From a virus, in the IMG/VR virus record IMGVR_UViG_3300020182_000023, positions 1-64,000 of that record: a DNA stretch of 64,000 nucleotides, one strand, 5' to 3'. The stretch's first letter is position 1, and each line of letters opens with the position of its first letter. The translations under genes were made by a program, and so were the position numbers. A model generated the notes under the pieces. That model had not been told where the DNA came from. It searched no databases and saw nothing but the letters and a program-made list of their open reading frames with translations. Of this stretch, positions 26,836-35,509 are shown one piece after another.

Positions 26836-29373
26836 CTAAGCCTGTGTTTGACCCGTTGATGCGGCTCTTTTCTGTGCGTCATCTGCTGGTCTAGGTGTGC
26901 TTCTAAAAGGCTGTGGTATTCCCCTCTTACCGCCACCACCGCTAGGCGTAGAGCTAGGAGTAGATGTTAATGAAGAAGATGGTGAGCCGCTAGGGGTGTT
27001 GTTTAATACCTCTGTTTTTGCGTTTGTGTCCATGCTTGTTTTTATCAAGTCTTGGTCTACTTCACCCTTTAAAACAGTTCCTAATCTTCCTTCTCCTGCT
27101 TTTACTTTCTCTAACTCAGCCTTAAATTGATACTCAGCTTGCATTTTTTGCATAGCGAAACTATGCTCTATTTTCATTAATTCTAAGTCTGCTGCTTTTG
27201 CCGCTTGATTACTTTGAATCTGAATTTGACCATTAGCTTGCTGTAATTCAATAGAGCGTTGGTGCGCCTTCTGCATAAAATTGTCTGCCGCTCTAGCTAG
27301 ATATTCGTTAGCTGCTTTATAGCTTCCCGCTTCTAATACCTCTCTTGACCTATTAGCTTCTGCCACTGATATTTGCCCTTGTTGTATCGCAATTTTAACA
27401 GACTCTTCAAACAATGCTTTTTGTTGTTCTGACGGCTTAAACTTAATTGATATGCCTAATTCAGCATTTGTAAGTTCTTTACTTGCTTTAAGCACTTCTA
27501 CTCGCAAGCTACCCATAGCCATTTTATAGCCGTTAACTTTTATGCCTCTAGCTATATTATGCTTAATCATTAAGGCTATCCTATCTGATGTACGCTCTAT
27601 GATATTAGTGTATGCGTCTGTAAGTTGTTTTGTTGCGGAGTTATAAGCAGATTCTCTCTTTTCTTCTACGCCTACTAATGCGCCTTTAGCTGCTGCTGTT
27701 CCATCTATTGTAGGGTTAATACCACTCACTTGATACATTTGAGATACCCAATGATTGTATATGCCTACTAATCTCTCTACGTCTGATGATAATCCGTTTT
27801 CTAATTCTTTTATAGGAGGCTGACCCGTTAAGGTTTGAGGTCTACCATTCTTATCGTGAGAGCGGTAGTATATTCTACCCGTCTTATCGTAAATCTCTGC
27901 TAGTCCCTTATCGTCTACCAAACCGCTACCCATTCCAGATGTAACCCCTTGTAGGGCGGAAATATCTATTGCAACGTTCTTTGGTCTTGCCTGACTAATT
28001 AAGTGCTGTATCTTTTGCTCTATATTAATCATTTGACGTACATAAGGAATCATTGATTCAGTCATCCCTTGACTCATAGTATCTTGTACGTTAGGTGTGT
28101 AGAACACTAAGTCAAATTCTGCATTAGTGTCAATTACCTTGTCCTTAATGCGTCTTACTATGTCGTTTTTCTTTTTGTACCCGAAACATTTATTTGTATC
28201 ACATACTAAGTAGCCTTCGTAAATGTCTATAACAGACTTTCTGATTACTTCTGTTACGCCTCTTTTCTTAACTTTCTTTCCTTCTTCATCCTCGTAATAC
28301 TCTTTGTAATTACTAGGTACTTTATCAAATGATACGCTATTTCCCTTCTTAGACTTTTTCTCTCTCCATACCTTGTGGTTTTCAGACTTGAATTGCCCAA
28401 ACATAACAAGAACATTAAAGTTATCATATTCATTTGAAGTTATCCCTTCTTGGTAGTAAGAACCAAATGACCAACTCTGATTAGATACGCTTCCTTTATT
28501 TCCTGCATATCTCTTTGCTATGTCAAATAGTTCTGATTCTGATAACTCTCCGTTTGAACGTTGTCTTAGTTCATTTATAGTCATCTCTAGCACTATGCCT
28601 ACATAGGTTGCGTCTGATGCGTCTGGCTTAGTGAAATAAGAGTATATTAAGTTTTTTCTGTCTATTGCTTCTGTTATAATGTTACCGTTTCTATCGAACC
28701 TAGTCCAAGTTCCTGCGCTGTCTAAAACGTGCAAATCCCTTGATATAGTTTTCTTTATTTCCTCGAAACTATTGTTTGCGTAAACATATCGTATTCCATT
28801 TTCAATAGACTCTTCTTCTTCTGTTTTCCAATTTAATTCTGCATCAAATTGTACTTCGTCTATTGTGTCTGGAGCGTCTTTTACCTCTTCTTTTATCTTG
28901 TCTAAGCCCGATGTGTCTTGACCTTGCGCTTCCATCTTAGCGATAGCGGCTTTAATCTTAACCTTACCGAACATCTCTTTCATTCGGTTGTCTAACTTAT
29001 CTGTGCTGTCTTTGTCTATTGCCGTAGCAATTACATCGTAAGGTCTGTCTATTAGCTTGTTAGAAGAAATGTTGATTAGGTTCTTTAATACCCCTGCTGC
29101 TGCGGGAGTGAAATCCTTAGATAATAATGATGTATTACCATCTTCTAAAGTATCTCTGTCTTTATACTCCTCAATTGAAGGCGTACCCATAGCAAAGTTC
29201 CGTAAAGTAACGAACTTCTTTCTTTGGTCGAAAAAGTTATTAGCATCCTTACTATGCTCACCCCACATAGCCCTAAGATAAGCTAGACCATACTCTCGTG
29301 TAGCTTTCTTCTCTTCAGAATCAAATGGGTTTGGGAATCCTCTAAAGGATTTTTGAGCTTTTATATTATCCAA
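26836..29373 (-). CDS. Portal protein
   Basis: 845 aa. A helical N terminus with a TFTPAAAGVLKNLINISSNKL-type region is followed by a mixed core (LVFYTPNVQDTMSQGMTESMIPYVRQ) and a long helical Q/A-rich barrel region (~600-770). A Gly/Ser/Pro-rich tail ends the protein. Size and place directly downstream of TerL fit the portal of crAss-like podoviruses. The start appears to be TTG at 29371-29373, with a TAnnTTTG box about 20 bases upstream; no in-frame ATG lies nearby. Confidence 0.8.
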   Translation of the reverse strand: MDNIKAQKSFRGFPNPFDSEEKKATREYGLAYLRAMWGEHSKDANNFFDQRKKFVTLRNFAMGTPSIEEYKDRDTLEDGNTSLLSKDFTPAAAGVLKNLINISSNKLIDRPYDVIATAIDKDSTDKLDNRMKEMFGKVKIKAAIAKMEAQGQDTSGLDKIKEEVKDAPDTIDEVQFDAELNWKTEEEESIENGIRYVYANNSFEEIKKTISRDLHVLDSAGTWTRFDRNGNIITEAIDRKNLIYSYFTKPDASDATYVGIVLEMTINELRQRSNGELSESELFDIAKRYAGNKGSVSNQSWSFGSYYQEGITSNEYDNFNVLVMFGQFKSENHKVWREKKSKKGNSVSFDKVPSNYKEYYEDEEGKKVKKRGVTEVIRKSVIDIYEGYLVCDTNKCFGYKKKNDIVRRIKDKVIDTNAEFDLVFYTPNVQDTMSQGMTESMIPYVRQMINIEQKIQHLISQARPKNVAIDISALQGVTSGMGSGLVDDKGLAEIYDKTGRIYYRSHDKNGRPQTLTGQPPIKELENGLSSDVERLVGIYNHWVSQMYQVSGINPTIDGTAAAKGALVGVEEKRESAYNSATKQLTDAYTNIIERTSDRIALMIKHNIARGIKVNGYKMAMGSLRVEVLKASKELTNAELGISIKFKPSEQQKALFEESVKIAIQQGQISVAEANRSREVLEAGSYKAANEYLARAADNFMQKAHQRSIELQQANGQIQIQSNQAAKAADLELMKIEHSFAMQKMQAEYQFKAELEKVKAGEGRLGTVLKGEVDQDLIKTSMDTNAKTEVLNNTPSGSPSSSLTSTPSSTPSGGGGKRGIPQPFRSTPRPADDAQKRAASTGQTQA

Positions 29374-29392
29374 GTTGCTGAATTTCTTTTTA

Positions 29393-29400
29393 CAAAGATA
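29393..29400 (-). promoter_or_regulatory. TATCTTTG -7 box
   Basis: Minus-strand TAnnTTTG box about 20 bases before the TTG start of the portal gene, in the gap after TerL. Confidence 0.7.
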
Positions 29401-29428
29401 CTAAAATTAAGATTAATTAACTATAAAG

Positions 29429-31492
29429 TTATTTAACCTTATATATCTTATGAAAACTCATTACATTAAAGTCTGCGGGAGCGGATAATTCTGACGTATC
29501 TATATTCATTCTACTCATTTTACACGCTAGTATTGCTATCATATATGCCACCGTTGCATCGTAGGGAGTCCAATTGTCTACCTCGAAATCTTGTAAATCT
29601 TCTATTAGGTTAGGGAATGGCATTGAGCCGTAAGTAGGGCTACCCGTTTGGTCTACTTCAATATAACCTATATCATCTACAATATGCGCTCTAGTAACGT
29701 TTACTAGGTTCTCTCGTATTCCTCCATTAGTTGCGTTATAAAAGCCTCTCTCTTTAAACTTTTTCTTTTGGTCTTTCTCTAGTTCGTTATACATTAGGTA
29801 TTCTTCACATCTCTTATTCTCGAAATGACGAATCAATACTGACCCTGCGTTATTTTCTACGAAAACTCTAGCTGAATAGAATACAGCCATCATTATCATA
29901 TCCTCTGCAAAGTCTGTTGGGTGGTCTTGTCTATATAGATATTCGCATACAGCTTTAGGTGTTTTATTTCCCATATAACCTATATCAAGAACTGCGTAAG
30001 CTGCGTTATCTGAGCCGCTTCCTGCTACGGGTGCTTTAAGGTTTGTAGGGTCAATACCTATTCTAACGTGTTCTCTTGTTGGTTCTCTACCATATTCTGA
30101 TATTCTGTATTGGTTTCTATCTTCTGTTGGCGGCATCCACGCAACAGTCCATCTACCGTTTTCTTTATCTTCTTGAAAACCTACTTCGTTTTCTTCTCCG
30201 TTCTTCCAATAGAAGTTACCTCGTCTGTTTTCTGCGTAAATACCTTCATCTTCGTTATATTGTGATTGCTGCTGTATCTTAGCTAACGCCCAAGGACTTG
30301 CTGTTGATTCCATTAACCACATATCAGATTCTCTTAATGGATATTTCCTTCTGTATGATATAAGCTCAGAGCCACTTAATCTAGCCATTTCAGCTTCGTG
30401 AAACCTTCTAGCGTACTCTCTGTCTGAATACCCCCACTCATCAACCTTATACCCGTAATCAGCAGGTATAAAGAGTTTTCTTAATCCACTTATAGTTCTA
30501 CCAAGTAAAGGGTCTAATGTCTTAACATTTGAGTTATCCCAAATATTTTTAAATCTAGCACCTCCAAATCTCTCCATATCCTCTACGGTTGTAGTATGCA
30601 AGGACTTACCTACCACCTTATCCCTAGACATAAAGCATTTAGAGTTTACCTCCCAACGCTCATCTACTTCTGCTACACCTTTCTCTACCTTACCTTCCTC
30701 ATCGTAATACCCAAATCTAAACCCTAATCCATCTTGAGCCATATTGTTAGCGGGGAACGGCTTAATCCAAGAGTCTAATACATATTGGTATTCCTTTACT
30801 TCGCCCTTAGAACTTTTCTTTTGTGGTGCGGTAAAATATATAGCGTTACTTCTTTTTGTTTCACCCGTATCAATAGGCTTAAAGAAGTCTGGTAGCCTTT
30901 GCCAAGATTCTTGTATTTTTAAGAATACCTCTACGGCATCTTTATTTGTTTTAGATTGTATAGCGCACTTAGCACCCTCTAACATCATTGCTGTTGTATA
31001 GCATATAGCCCCGCCAACAGATGTTTTCCCGAATCTTCTACAAGTCCCCCAAACCGCACCCAATGAACTTTTGTCCTTCTCTGTACAATCCCAATGGTAG
31101 AAAGTATCTCTCTGTGCATCAATGAAATCTGGAGTTGTGTATGTACCATCATTAACGGATGGTATTATCCACCATTGAAGCATAAAGTAATGCTTACCCG
31201 TTACATATTCTAGTTGGTTGCCATTATAGAAGTGTATGCCCTCGTCTAGCCTTCGCTGTTCTTCTGCTACAAATTCTATTAATTCGCTTTCGGATAGCGT
31301 GTCTATTATATCCCTATCGTGTAGCGGAAACTTTCTATCATCCTTCTCTAAACCAAAATTAAATACATCGCCAACATCTGGCGGGTCGGGTCTTACATAA
31401 TCATAGTCACCTACTCGTATGTTTGTTTGGAAATCATAGTAAATTTCGTGACATTCCTCTATGCCCTTACTTGTCTTTTCTTTGTTGGGCAT
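29429..31492 (-). CDS. terL: Terminase large subunit
   Basis: 687 aa. Walker A-like TCRRFGKTS at residues 150-158, Walker B YYDEEGK at 262-268, and the nuclease domain with D481 (RIGIDPTN), E546 (VFVENNAG) and a late Asp near residue 650 (PYDATVAYM). This ATPase and nuclease packages DNA into the prohead through the portal. The gene overlaps the upstream 112 aa gene by 26 bases and precedes portal, the standard order. The GKSLHTTTVEDM segment is typical of crAss-like TerL. Confidence 0.92.
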   Translation of the reverse strand: MPNKEKTSKGIEECHEIYYDFQTNIRVGDYDYVRPDPPDVGDVFNFGLEKDDRKFPLHDRDIIDTLSESELIEFVAEEQRRLDEGIHFYNGNQLEYVTGKHYFMLQWWIIPSVNDGTYTTPDFIDAQRDTFYHWDCTEKDKSSLGAVWGTCRRFGKTSVGGAICYTTAMMLEGAKCAIQSKTNKDAVEVFLKIQESWQRLPDFFKPIDTGETKRSNAIYFTAPQKKSSKGEVKEYQYVLDSWIKPFPANNMAQDGLGFRFGYYDEEGKVEKGVAEVDERWEVNSKCFMSRDKVVGKSLHTTTVEDMERFGGARFKNIWDNSNVKTLDPLLGRTISGLRKLFIPADYGYKVDEWGYSDREYARRFHEAEMARLSGSELISYRRKYPLRESDMWLMESTASPWALAKIQQQSQYNEDEGIYAENRRGNFYWKNGEENEVGFQEDKENGRWTVAWMPPTEDRNQYRISEYGREPTREHVRIGIDPTNLKAPVAGSGSDNAAYAVLDIGYMGNKTPKAVCEYLYRQDHPTDFAEDMIMMAVFYSARVFVENNAGSVLIRHFENKRCEEYLMYNELEKDQKKKFKERGFYNATNGGIRENLVNVTRAHIVDDIGYIEVDQTGSPTYGSMPFPNLIEDLQDFEVDNWTPYDATVAYMIAILACKMSRMNIDTSELSAPADFNVMSFHKIYKVK

Positions 31493-31805
31493 AGAACTCT
31501 GGTTTTAATTCGCTTGGCTTTAGTCTTTCTTTCTTTGCTCTCGCAAGTTCCGTGGGGTCAATTCTAGTTTCTAATTTATATATAGCATCGGTAAGCTTCT
31601 CCATTTTATCGCCCCACTTTATAAACTCATCGAAAGCGTCATCATCTTGACCGAATATTATCTTCACTTTACTAATTTGCCTAGATATATCATCCATTTG
31701 ACTTTTCAGCGCAACATATCCCTCTAAATAAGGGCTTTCAAATACCTTTTTAAGTATTCGTTTTGCTTCAGGTAAATCAAGTTTATCTATATAACTATGC
31801 TTCAT
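31467..31805 (-). CDS. Small helical protein before TerL
   Basis: 112 aa, charged and helical, with a basic C terminus (RAKKERLKPSELKPEFYAQQRKDK). It overlaps TerL by 26 bases and the upstream gene by four, so it is translated with them. A small terminase role is possible by position, but no DNA-binding motif is evident. Confidence 0.5.
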   Translation of the reverse strand: MKHSYIDKLDLPEAKRILKKVFESPYLEGYVALKSQMDDISRQISKVKIIFGQDDDAFDEFIKWGDKMEKLTDAIYKLETRIDPTELARAKKERLKPSELKPEFYAQQRKDK

Positions 31806-32635
31806 AATTCTGCTAGTACGTTATCTTTTTTTACAGCGTAATACTTATTACCATTAAACTCAAATGAGTTATACCCTCGCTTCATATAAATAAGCTGCGT
31901 GTCTTTCTTATATGCGTTTGAATATACTACCTTACCTAAGCCTTTTGTTACCTTTTCTTTTCTAGGTAAATAAATGCCGTTAAAGTCTACCCACTCTTCG
32001 TCATCATCCATAGCTTCCATTATAATCCAATCACCAAAAGGAATCAATTCATCCCCATTGATTACAGCAAAAATATAGCTAGAATGTGTGAATATAACAT
32101 CCTTACCGTCTACTTGCATCCACTCACCTTCAAATTGGTCTGATGGATAGTCGTTATCCTCTGCGTAGATTATGGTATCACCTTTCTTTAATCCGTAGCA
32201 ATCAATTACGATTACACCCCTGTCATTAGGCTGCTCTACGGTTTGCGGAATATATATACCGCTATCGGTAGTTTCTTTCTTAGGCAGTTTCTTAATACCT
32301 ACAAAACCATTCGTAGGCACTTCGTTTATCGCTCTTACATACTGAACGTATTCTGAGTCTCGTAAAAGATAATAGAATATACCTTTTTCAGTTGTACCAT
32401 TCCAATCTTCGCTAGAAAACTTTCTGTCATCTAGCCAACACATTCTATGGTCAAACCAAATCTTACCGTTAAGTTCTACATCTAACTTTGTTGAGTTTTC
32501 TACGACAATGCCATCGTGTGTCATATGCTTACCCTCGTGACCCCAATTAGAGTCGATTATAAGCCCGTTTAACATATTAGCCTTATCATCGTCTACTTTT
32601 ACAGCGATGTAGTTTAAAATGCCTCCTTTAAGCAT
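31802..32635 (-). CDS. Three-domain GroES-like co-chaperonin
   Basis: 277 aa made of three consecutive Cpn10/GroES-like segments (about residues 7-102, 105-192, 196-277). Each has a 'GxxIxxLxxxExxxxGIYIP' start, a 'G.V....GDTIIY' middle and a 'DGK.Y.....ILAV' end; the last one ends YNSFEFNGNKYYAVKKDNVLAEL-like, closely following GroES. GroES forms the lid of GroEL; phage versions such as T4 gp31 help fold the capsid protein. A tandem triple fusion would make a pseudo-symmetric partial ring. It is next to TerL in the head operon. Domain call is by pattern. Confidence 0.65.
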   Translation of the reverse strand: MLKGGILNYIAVKVDDDKANMLNGLIIDSNWGHEGKHMTHDGIVVENSTKLDVELNGKIWFDHRMCWLDDRKFSSEDWNGTTEKGIFYYLLRDSEYVQYVRAINEVPTNGFVGIKKLPKKETTDSGIYIPQTVEQPNDRGVIVIDCYGLKKGDTIIYAEDNDYPSDQFEGEWMQVDGKDVIFTHSSYIFAVINGDELIPFGDWIIMEAMDDDEEWVDFNGIYLPRKEKVTKGLGKVVYSNAYKKDTQLIYMKRGYNSFEFNGNKYYAVKKDNVLAEL

Positions 32636-32909
32636 TTGGCAATATAAGATTGCTAGGTGGTTTTACCGTTGGTTCTGGTGCGTGATAATTTACAGCAGAA
32701 AATGAATCTGTCTTAGCTACAATTGTATCTGCGAACTCTATTAATTCGTTAGGTTCTGTTACTCCTGCTCGAATAGCTAAGTCTAATGCAAATCTATAAG
32801 AACCCTCTAATGCTGATGCTTTTTGTAATTCTGCTTGAAATTCTTGCTGTGCGCCTTGCGCTAATTGCTGATAAGCCATATTAGCTTCTCGCTCTTTCTT
32901 GTCTGTCAT
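32628..32909 (-). CDS. Small helical protein, unknown
   Basis: 93 aa. The N-terminal two thirds are helical (MAYQQLAQGAQQEFQAELQK) and the C terminus is Pro-rich. It overlaps the GroES-like gene start. It has its own promoter. Function unknown. Confidence 0.5.
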   Translation of the reverse strand: MTDKKEREANMAYQQLAQGAQQEFQAELQKASALEGSYRFALDLAIRAGVTEPNELIEFADTIVAKTDSFSAVNYHAPEPTVKPPSNLILPNA

Positions 32910-32931
32910 ATCTATTAAATTAAAGTTTTAA

Positions 32932-32939
32932 CAAATATA
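32932..32939 (-). promoter_or_regulatory. TATATTTG -7 box
   Basis: Minus-strand TAnnTTTG box about 22 bases before the start at 32909; it may drive the GroES-like/TerL group. Confidence 0.7.
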
Positions 32940-32942
32940 AAC

Positions 32943-32970
32943 AAAAAAACCCCCGATTATGGCAGGGGCT
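32943..32970 (-). terminator. Intrinsic terminator
   Basis: Minus strand: GCCCCTG and CGGGGG arms around a short loop, followed by seven T, immediately after the exported-protein gene. Confidence 0.8.
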
Positions 32971-33001
32971 TCTTAGATAACATGAAAAAAGATGTTCTTT
33001 A

Positions 33002-33421
33002 TTATAGAGCGTTTACTAAGGCTCTAAATTCGCCTACGCTTATGCTTAGTTCGTATCGCTTATCTTGATTGCCTTCACTGTAAAATAACGTACAAGCCGT
33101 ATCGCTTACTCTAACTACTCCCGTAATTTGATTTACATTAATTACAAAGCCTAATCCAGTTCCTTCTAGCAATTGAGTTCCGTATGTTGAAAACAACGAA
33201 TCTTCTACATTAATGATTGCTGATTTTCTCTGACCTCTGTAAAAATACTTTACTTCTGAAGTTGTATCTCCCGTTTGAGGTGTTACTTTATAAATATCAC
33301 CTTCCATTACAGTTGCGATTGTGTCGCTACTTGCGAATGATACAAGTACCATTGCCTTTTCTTGTGAGAATACAAATGATGTGCTAATCGCTAATATAAA
33401 TAATGCTATAATTTTTTTCAT
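33002..33421 (-). CDS. Small exported protein
   Basis: 139 aa. MKKIIALFILAISTSFVFSQ is a clear signal peptide; the mature part is beta-rich (VLVSFASSDTIATVMEGDIYKV) with a single cysteine. It stands alone between a promoter and a strong terminator, so it is an independent unit. Function unknown; an envelope or superinfection-exclusion role is possible but not shown. Confidence 0.6.
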   Translation of the reverse strand: MKKIIALFILAISTSFVFSQEKAMVLVSFASSDTIATVMEGDIYKVTPQTGDTTSEVKYFYRGQRKSAIINVEDSLFSTYGTQLLEGTGLGFVINVNQITGVVRVSDTACTLFYSEGNQDKRYELSISVGEFRALVNAL

Positions 33422-33446
33422 TTCTTTTGGTTTAGTTTTCTTTTTA

Positions 33447-33454
33447 CAAAGGTA
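33447..33454 (-). promoter_or_regulatory. TACCTTTG -7 box
   Basis: Minus-strand TAnnTTTG box 25 bases before the exported-protein start at 33421. Confidence 0.7.
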
Positions 33455-33457
33455 ATA

Positions 33458-33778
33458 TTATTTTTTAACTTTTTTTCTTTTCTTGGCTTTACCGCCTCTA
33501 GCGTTTTTATCGCCTTTTGTATCGCTCTTACTTCCCCTGTTAGCTTTTACGGACTTTAATCTTAGTCCGTTCTTTGTGTGGCTTAAGTCACCCGTATCTT
33601 TACTTACAATGTTTCGCTTACGCCTAGCTTTTGATAGTTCGGCTCTTTTTTTCTTTTGCTCAGGACGAGAATTTATCTCCTTATCCTTAGCCGCCTTAAC
33701 CCTTCTAGCTTTTTTAGAATTTCTGTAATACTTTGCGCTATCACTTAATTGGCTATATGGTTTCTTTCTTGGTGCGAT
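33458..33778 (-). CDS. Basic conserved phage protein with an apparent ATC start
   Basis: An open frame of 106 codons on the minus strand, very basic, reading APRKKPYSQLSDSAKYYRNS at its start and containing RPEQKKKRAELSKARRKRN, SHTKNGLRLKSVKANRGSK and a Lys-rich end. This matches a conserved small phage family (SxSAKYYR ... PEQKKKRxELxKARRK ... SHTKNG). There is no in-frame ATG, GTG or TTG at the family's N terminus. ATC 33776-33778 is preceded by TATCTTTG and exactly four bases, the same spacing as ATG in other genes here. Probably leaderless with a non-AUG start, or one base differs from the true sequence. Confidence 0.7.
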   Translation of the reverse strand: MAPRKKPYSQLSDSAKYYRNSKKARRVKAAKDKEINSRPEQKKKRAELSKARRKRNIVSKDTGDLSHTKNGLRLKSVKANRGSKSDTKGDKNARGGKAKKRKKVKK

Positions 33779-33782
33779 GCTA

Positions 33783-33790
33783 CAAAGATA
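33783..33790 (-). promoter_or_regulatory. TATCTTTG -7 box, four bases before ATC
   Basis: Minus-strand TAnnTTTG box followed by TAGC and then ATC. The upstream in-frame stop lies just before the box, so the coding region cannot begin earlier. Confidence 0.7.
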
Positions 33791-33903
33791 AGCATTTTAT
33801 AACTTTAGATAAAGTCACATTAAAACGTGGCTGAGCCTTTTGTTATAAACAATAAAAATTACTTGGTTAGTGCCTTAAGTATATTTTGATAAATTCAATT
33901 TCT

Positions 33904-34098
33904 TTATTCATAAGGACATATTTCTTTATAAAACTCCTCGTCTATTTCTTTGATAGCTTTCTCTAGTCTATCCTTCTCTAAAATAGACTGCTTTATCTCG
34001 TGTTTTGTAGCCGTTTTACCTAAATCGGATGCTATGTGCATTTCGTGTAATAAAGCGTCTATATCCTCTCTATCTTGGTCGTCTGTATAATATCCCAT
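33904..34098 (-). CDS. Small acidic protein, unknown
   Basis: 64 aa, helical, rich in D, E and K (DDQDREDIDALLHEMHIASDLG). It overlaps the upstream gene by one base. Function unknown. Confidence 0.45.
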   Translation of the reverse strand: MGYYTDDQDREDIDALLHEMHIASDLGKTATKHEIKQSILEKDRLEKAIKEIDEEFYKEICPYE

Positions 34099-34451
34099 TA
34101 TCTAAATAGTTTTTGTGCTGTATGATTATTTAACCTTACTTTTATTCCGTGTGCTAAACACATTGACCTAAATTCCTCTATGTCTTGCGGAAATGGAATT
34201 ACAATATCATCTCCTATTATAATTTCAGTTGGGTATATATAGTCGTTTAAATCTTTTGAGTATTCAATGCAAGGAATATATGCTATACCATCTCCGTTCT
34301 TTTCTTCTCGCAAAGTTCCTTCAGCTAAATGCCGCATCACAGTATCGGAGTCAAATACATCGCAATAAACTGACGTTATGGATATAAGCTGCTCCTTAAA
34401 TAGCGGATTATTTGGTCTTAACCGATTTAACATTTTACTTAAAGAATCCAT
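34098..34451 (-). CDS. Unknown protein
   Basis: 117 aa from ATG 34449-34451. A longer frame with GTG at 34481 would begin inside the TATATTTG box, so the inner ATG is preferred. No motif recognised; mixed alpha/beta with PTEIIIGDDIVIPFPQ. Coupled to the next small gene by one-base overlap. Confidence 0.45.
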   Translation of the reverse strand: MDSLSKMLNRLRPNNPLFKEQLISITSVYCDVFDSDTVMRHLAEGTLREEKNGDGIAYIPCIEYSKDLNDYIYPTEIIIGDDIVIPFPQDIEEFRSMCLAHGIKVRLNNHTAQKLFR

Positions 34452-34480
34452 TACTTGTACATTTTGTATTTTTGTTTCCA

Positions 34481-34488
34481 CAAATATA
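34481..34488 (-). promoter_or_regulatory. TATATTTG -7 box
   Basis: Minus-strand TAnnTTTG box about 29 bases before ATG 34451; it rules out the longer GTG start. Confidence 0.65.
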
Positions 34489-34513
34489 TAAGTAAAATCA
34501 ATCGAAATACATT

Positions 34514-34783
34514 ATGGATGAATTAATTTTTGGTAAAATACGCTCCATATCTTACGATAAGTATAATGGTGGGGATATTAGAACGTTTACATTTACCGCT
34601 GGTCAGCATATACGCTCTATGAGTGCTACGGTTACAAGAATAACATTTGACGAACTACACTTCATAAATACCAACACTCCTAGATACATTATATTTATTC
34701 AAAAGGATAATGAGAGTTATGAAGAACAATGGAAGGGTGTTCCTGCTTACAAGGCTTTAATTGAACAAGACCTGTCTATTTAG
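34514..34783 (+). CDS. Small unknown protein on plus strand
   Basis: 89 aa, beta-rich (IRTFTFTAGQHIRSMSATVTRITFDELHFI). It lies opposite to its neighbours and its end overlaps the end of the convergent gene by eight bases. No clear promoter box precedes it. Function unknown. Confidence 0.5.
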   Translation: MDELIFGKIRSISYDKYNGGDIRTFTFTAGQHIRSMSATVTRITFDELHFINTNTPRYIIFIQKDNESYEEQWKGVPAYKALIEQDLSI

Positions 34784-35240
34784 CTTCTTCTCTTTCTTTT
34801 GCTAGTTTATATTGGTAGGGGTTAATTTTTAGCCTTCTCATTCTTTTTTCGGGGTGGTTGTCTAGGTATTCTAATATCATTTCTTGTACGTCAATACCTT
34901 TTCCCATAGCCCAAGATAGGTTTCTTCTTACGTCTGACTCTAATGGCTCTGTTCCTAGTCTATGTATCCACATATTGTAAGACTTCTCATCCATCTGTAT
35001 TAAGTCTTTTCCGCCAAATTGCGCTGCATCAATAACGTATGAAGGGGATTTATTTAAAGCTAATGCAATAGCTATCACTTGACTTATGTTTAGTCTGTAT
35101 AGAGGTGCTGATAATATCTCCCTTATTTCGTTTGTGCTAGTAGTTTTAGGTAAACTAAGCAGCAATTTAATGTCTTTAAATATAAGCCCTGTTTGTAATA
35201 GCTTATCTAGTAGAAATATTTTACTGTCGTCTTTTATCAT
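34776..35240 (-). CDS. Unknown helical protein at the early/late divide
   Basis: 154 aa, helical and basic at the C terminus (RRLKINPYQYKLAKEREEAK). The stretch LYRLNISQVIAIALALNKSPSYVIDAAQF may be a helix-turn-helix. Placement as the first minus-strand gene next to the divergent early promoter would suit a regulator or small terminase, but this is unproven. Confidence 0.5.
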   Translation of the reverse strand: MIKDDSKIFLLDKLLQTGLIFKDIKLLLSLPKTTSTNEIREILSAPLYRLNISQVIAIALALNKSPSYVIDAAQFGGKDLIQMDEKSYNMWIHRLGTEPLESDVRRNLSWAMGKGIDVQEMILEYLDNHPEKRMRRLKINPYQYKLAKEREEAK

Positions 35241-35247
35241 TTAACAG

Positions 35248-35255
35248 CAAAGATA
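35248..35255 (-). promoter_or_regulatory. TATCTTTG -7 box
   Basis: Minus-strand TAnnTTTG box seven bases before ATG 35240, facing the early promoter at 35401. Confidence 0.7.
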
Positions 35256-35400
35256 TTAAATTTAACTGCTGTATTTTGATTGAAATTGTCGCTTATATGC
35301 TACATTAATAGCTGTTTTTTTAGTTAATGATGGAATATTCATTCATCTGCTATATGTTTTTTTTTATCTCTTTTACTGTGTTTGTATAAAAAAAAATGTT

Positions 35401-35408
35401 TATGTTTG
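35401..35408 (+). promoter_or_regulatory. TATGTTTG -7 box, main early promoter
   Basis: Plus-strand TAnnTTTG box with an upstream TTTG-containing region at about the -33 distance (near 35382). It is the first promoter of the rightward early region and precedes a structured leader. Confidence 0.75.
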
Positions 35409-35412
35409 CATT

Positions 35413-35493
35413 AACAACGAGTGCAGTCGTTAGAAAATATTTAAAATCCTTCCGTTAGTAGGCTCTGCACAGCCGAAAGCGTGAAGGATTTTT
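35413..35493 (+). ncRNA. Structured leader RNA / attenuator
   Basis: Transcript from the 35401 promoter can form AAAATCCTTC (35443-35452) with GAAGGATTTT (35483-35492), a perfect 10 bp stem followed by a T run, as in a terminator. Inside its loop a GGCT/AGCC hairpin presents CTGCAC (35465-35470), perfectly complementary to GTGCAG at 35421-35426 upstream. The two pairings cross, giving a pseudoknot or kissing interaction that could switch termination before the first early gene. Type and ligand unknown. Confidence 0.55.
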
Positions 35494-35509
35494 TTATACA
35501 TAATAATTT

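Noticed and set aside
33483-33728. Plus-strand ORF of 81 codons
   Set aside because: It is the antisense shadow of the basic protein at 33458-33778, which has family-like sequence.
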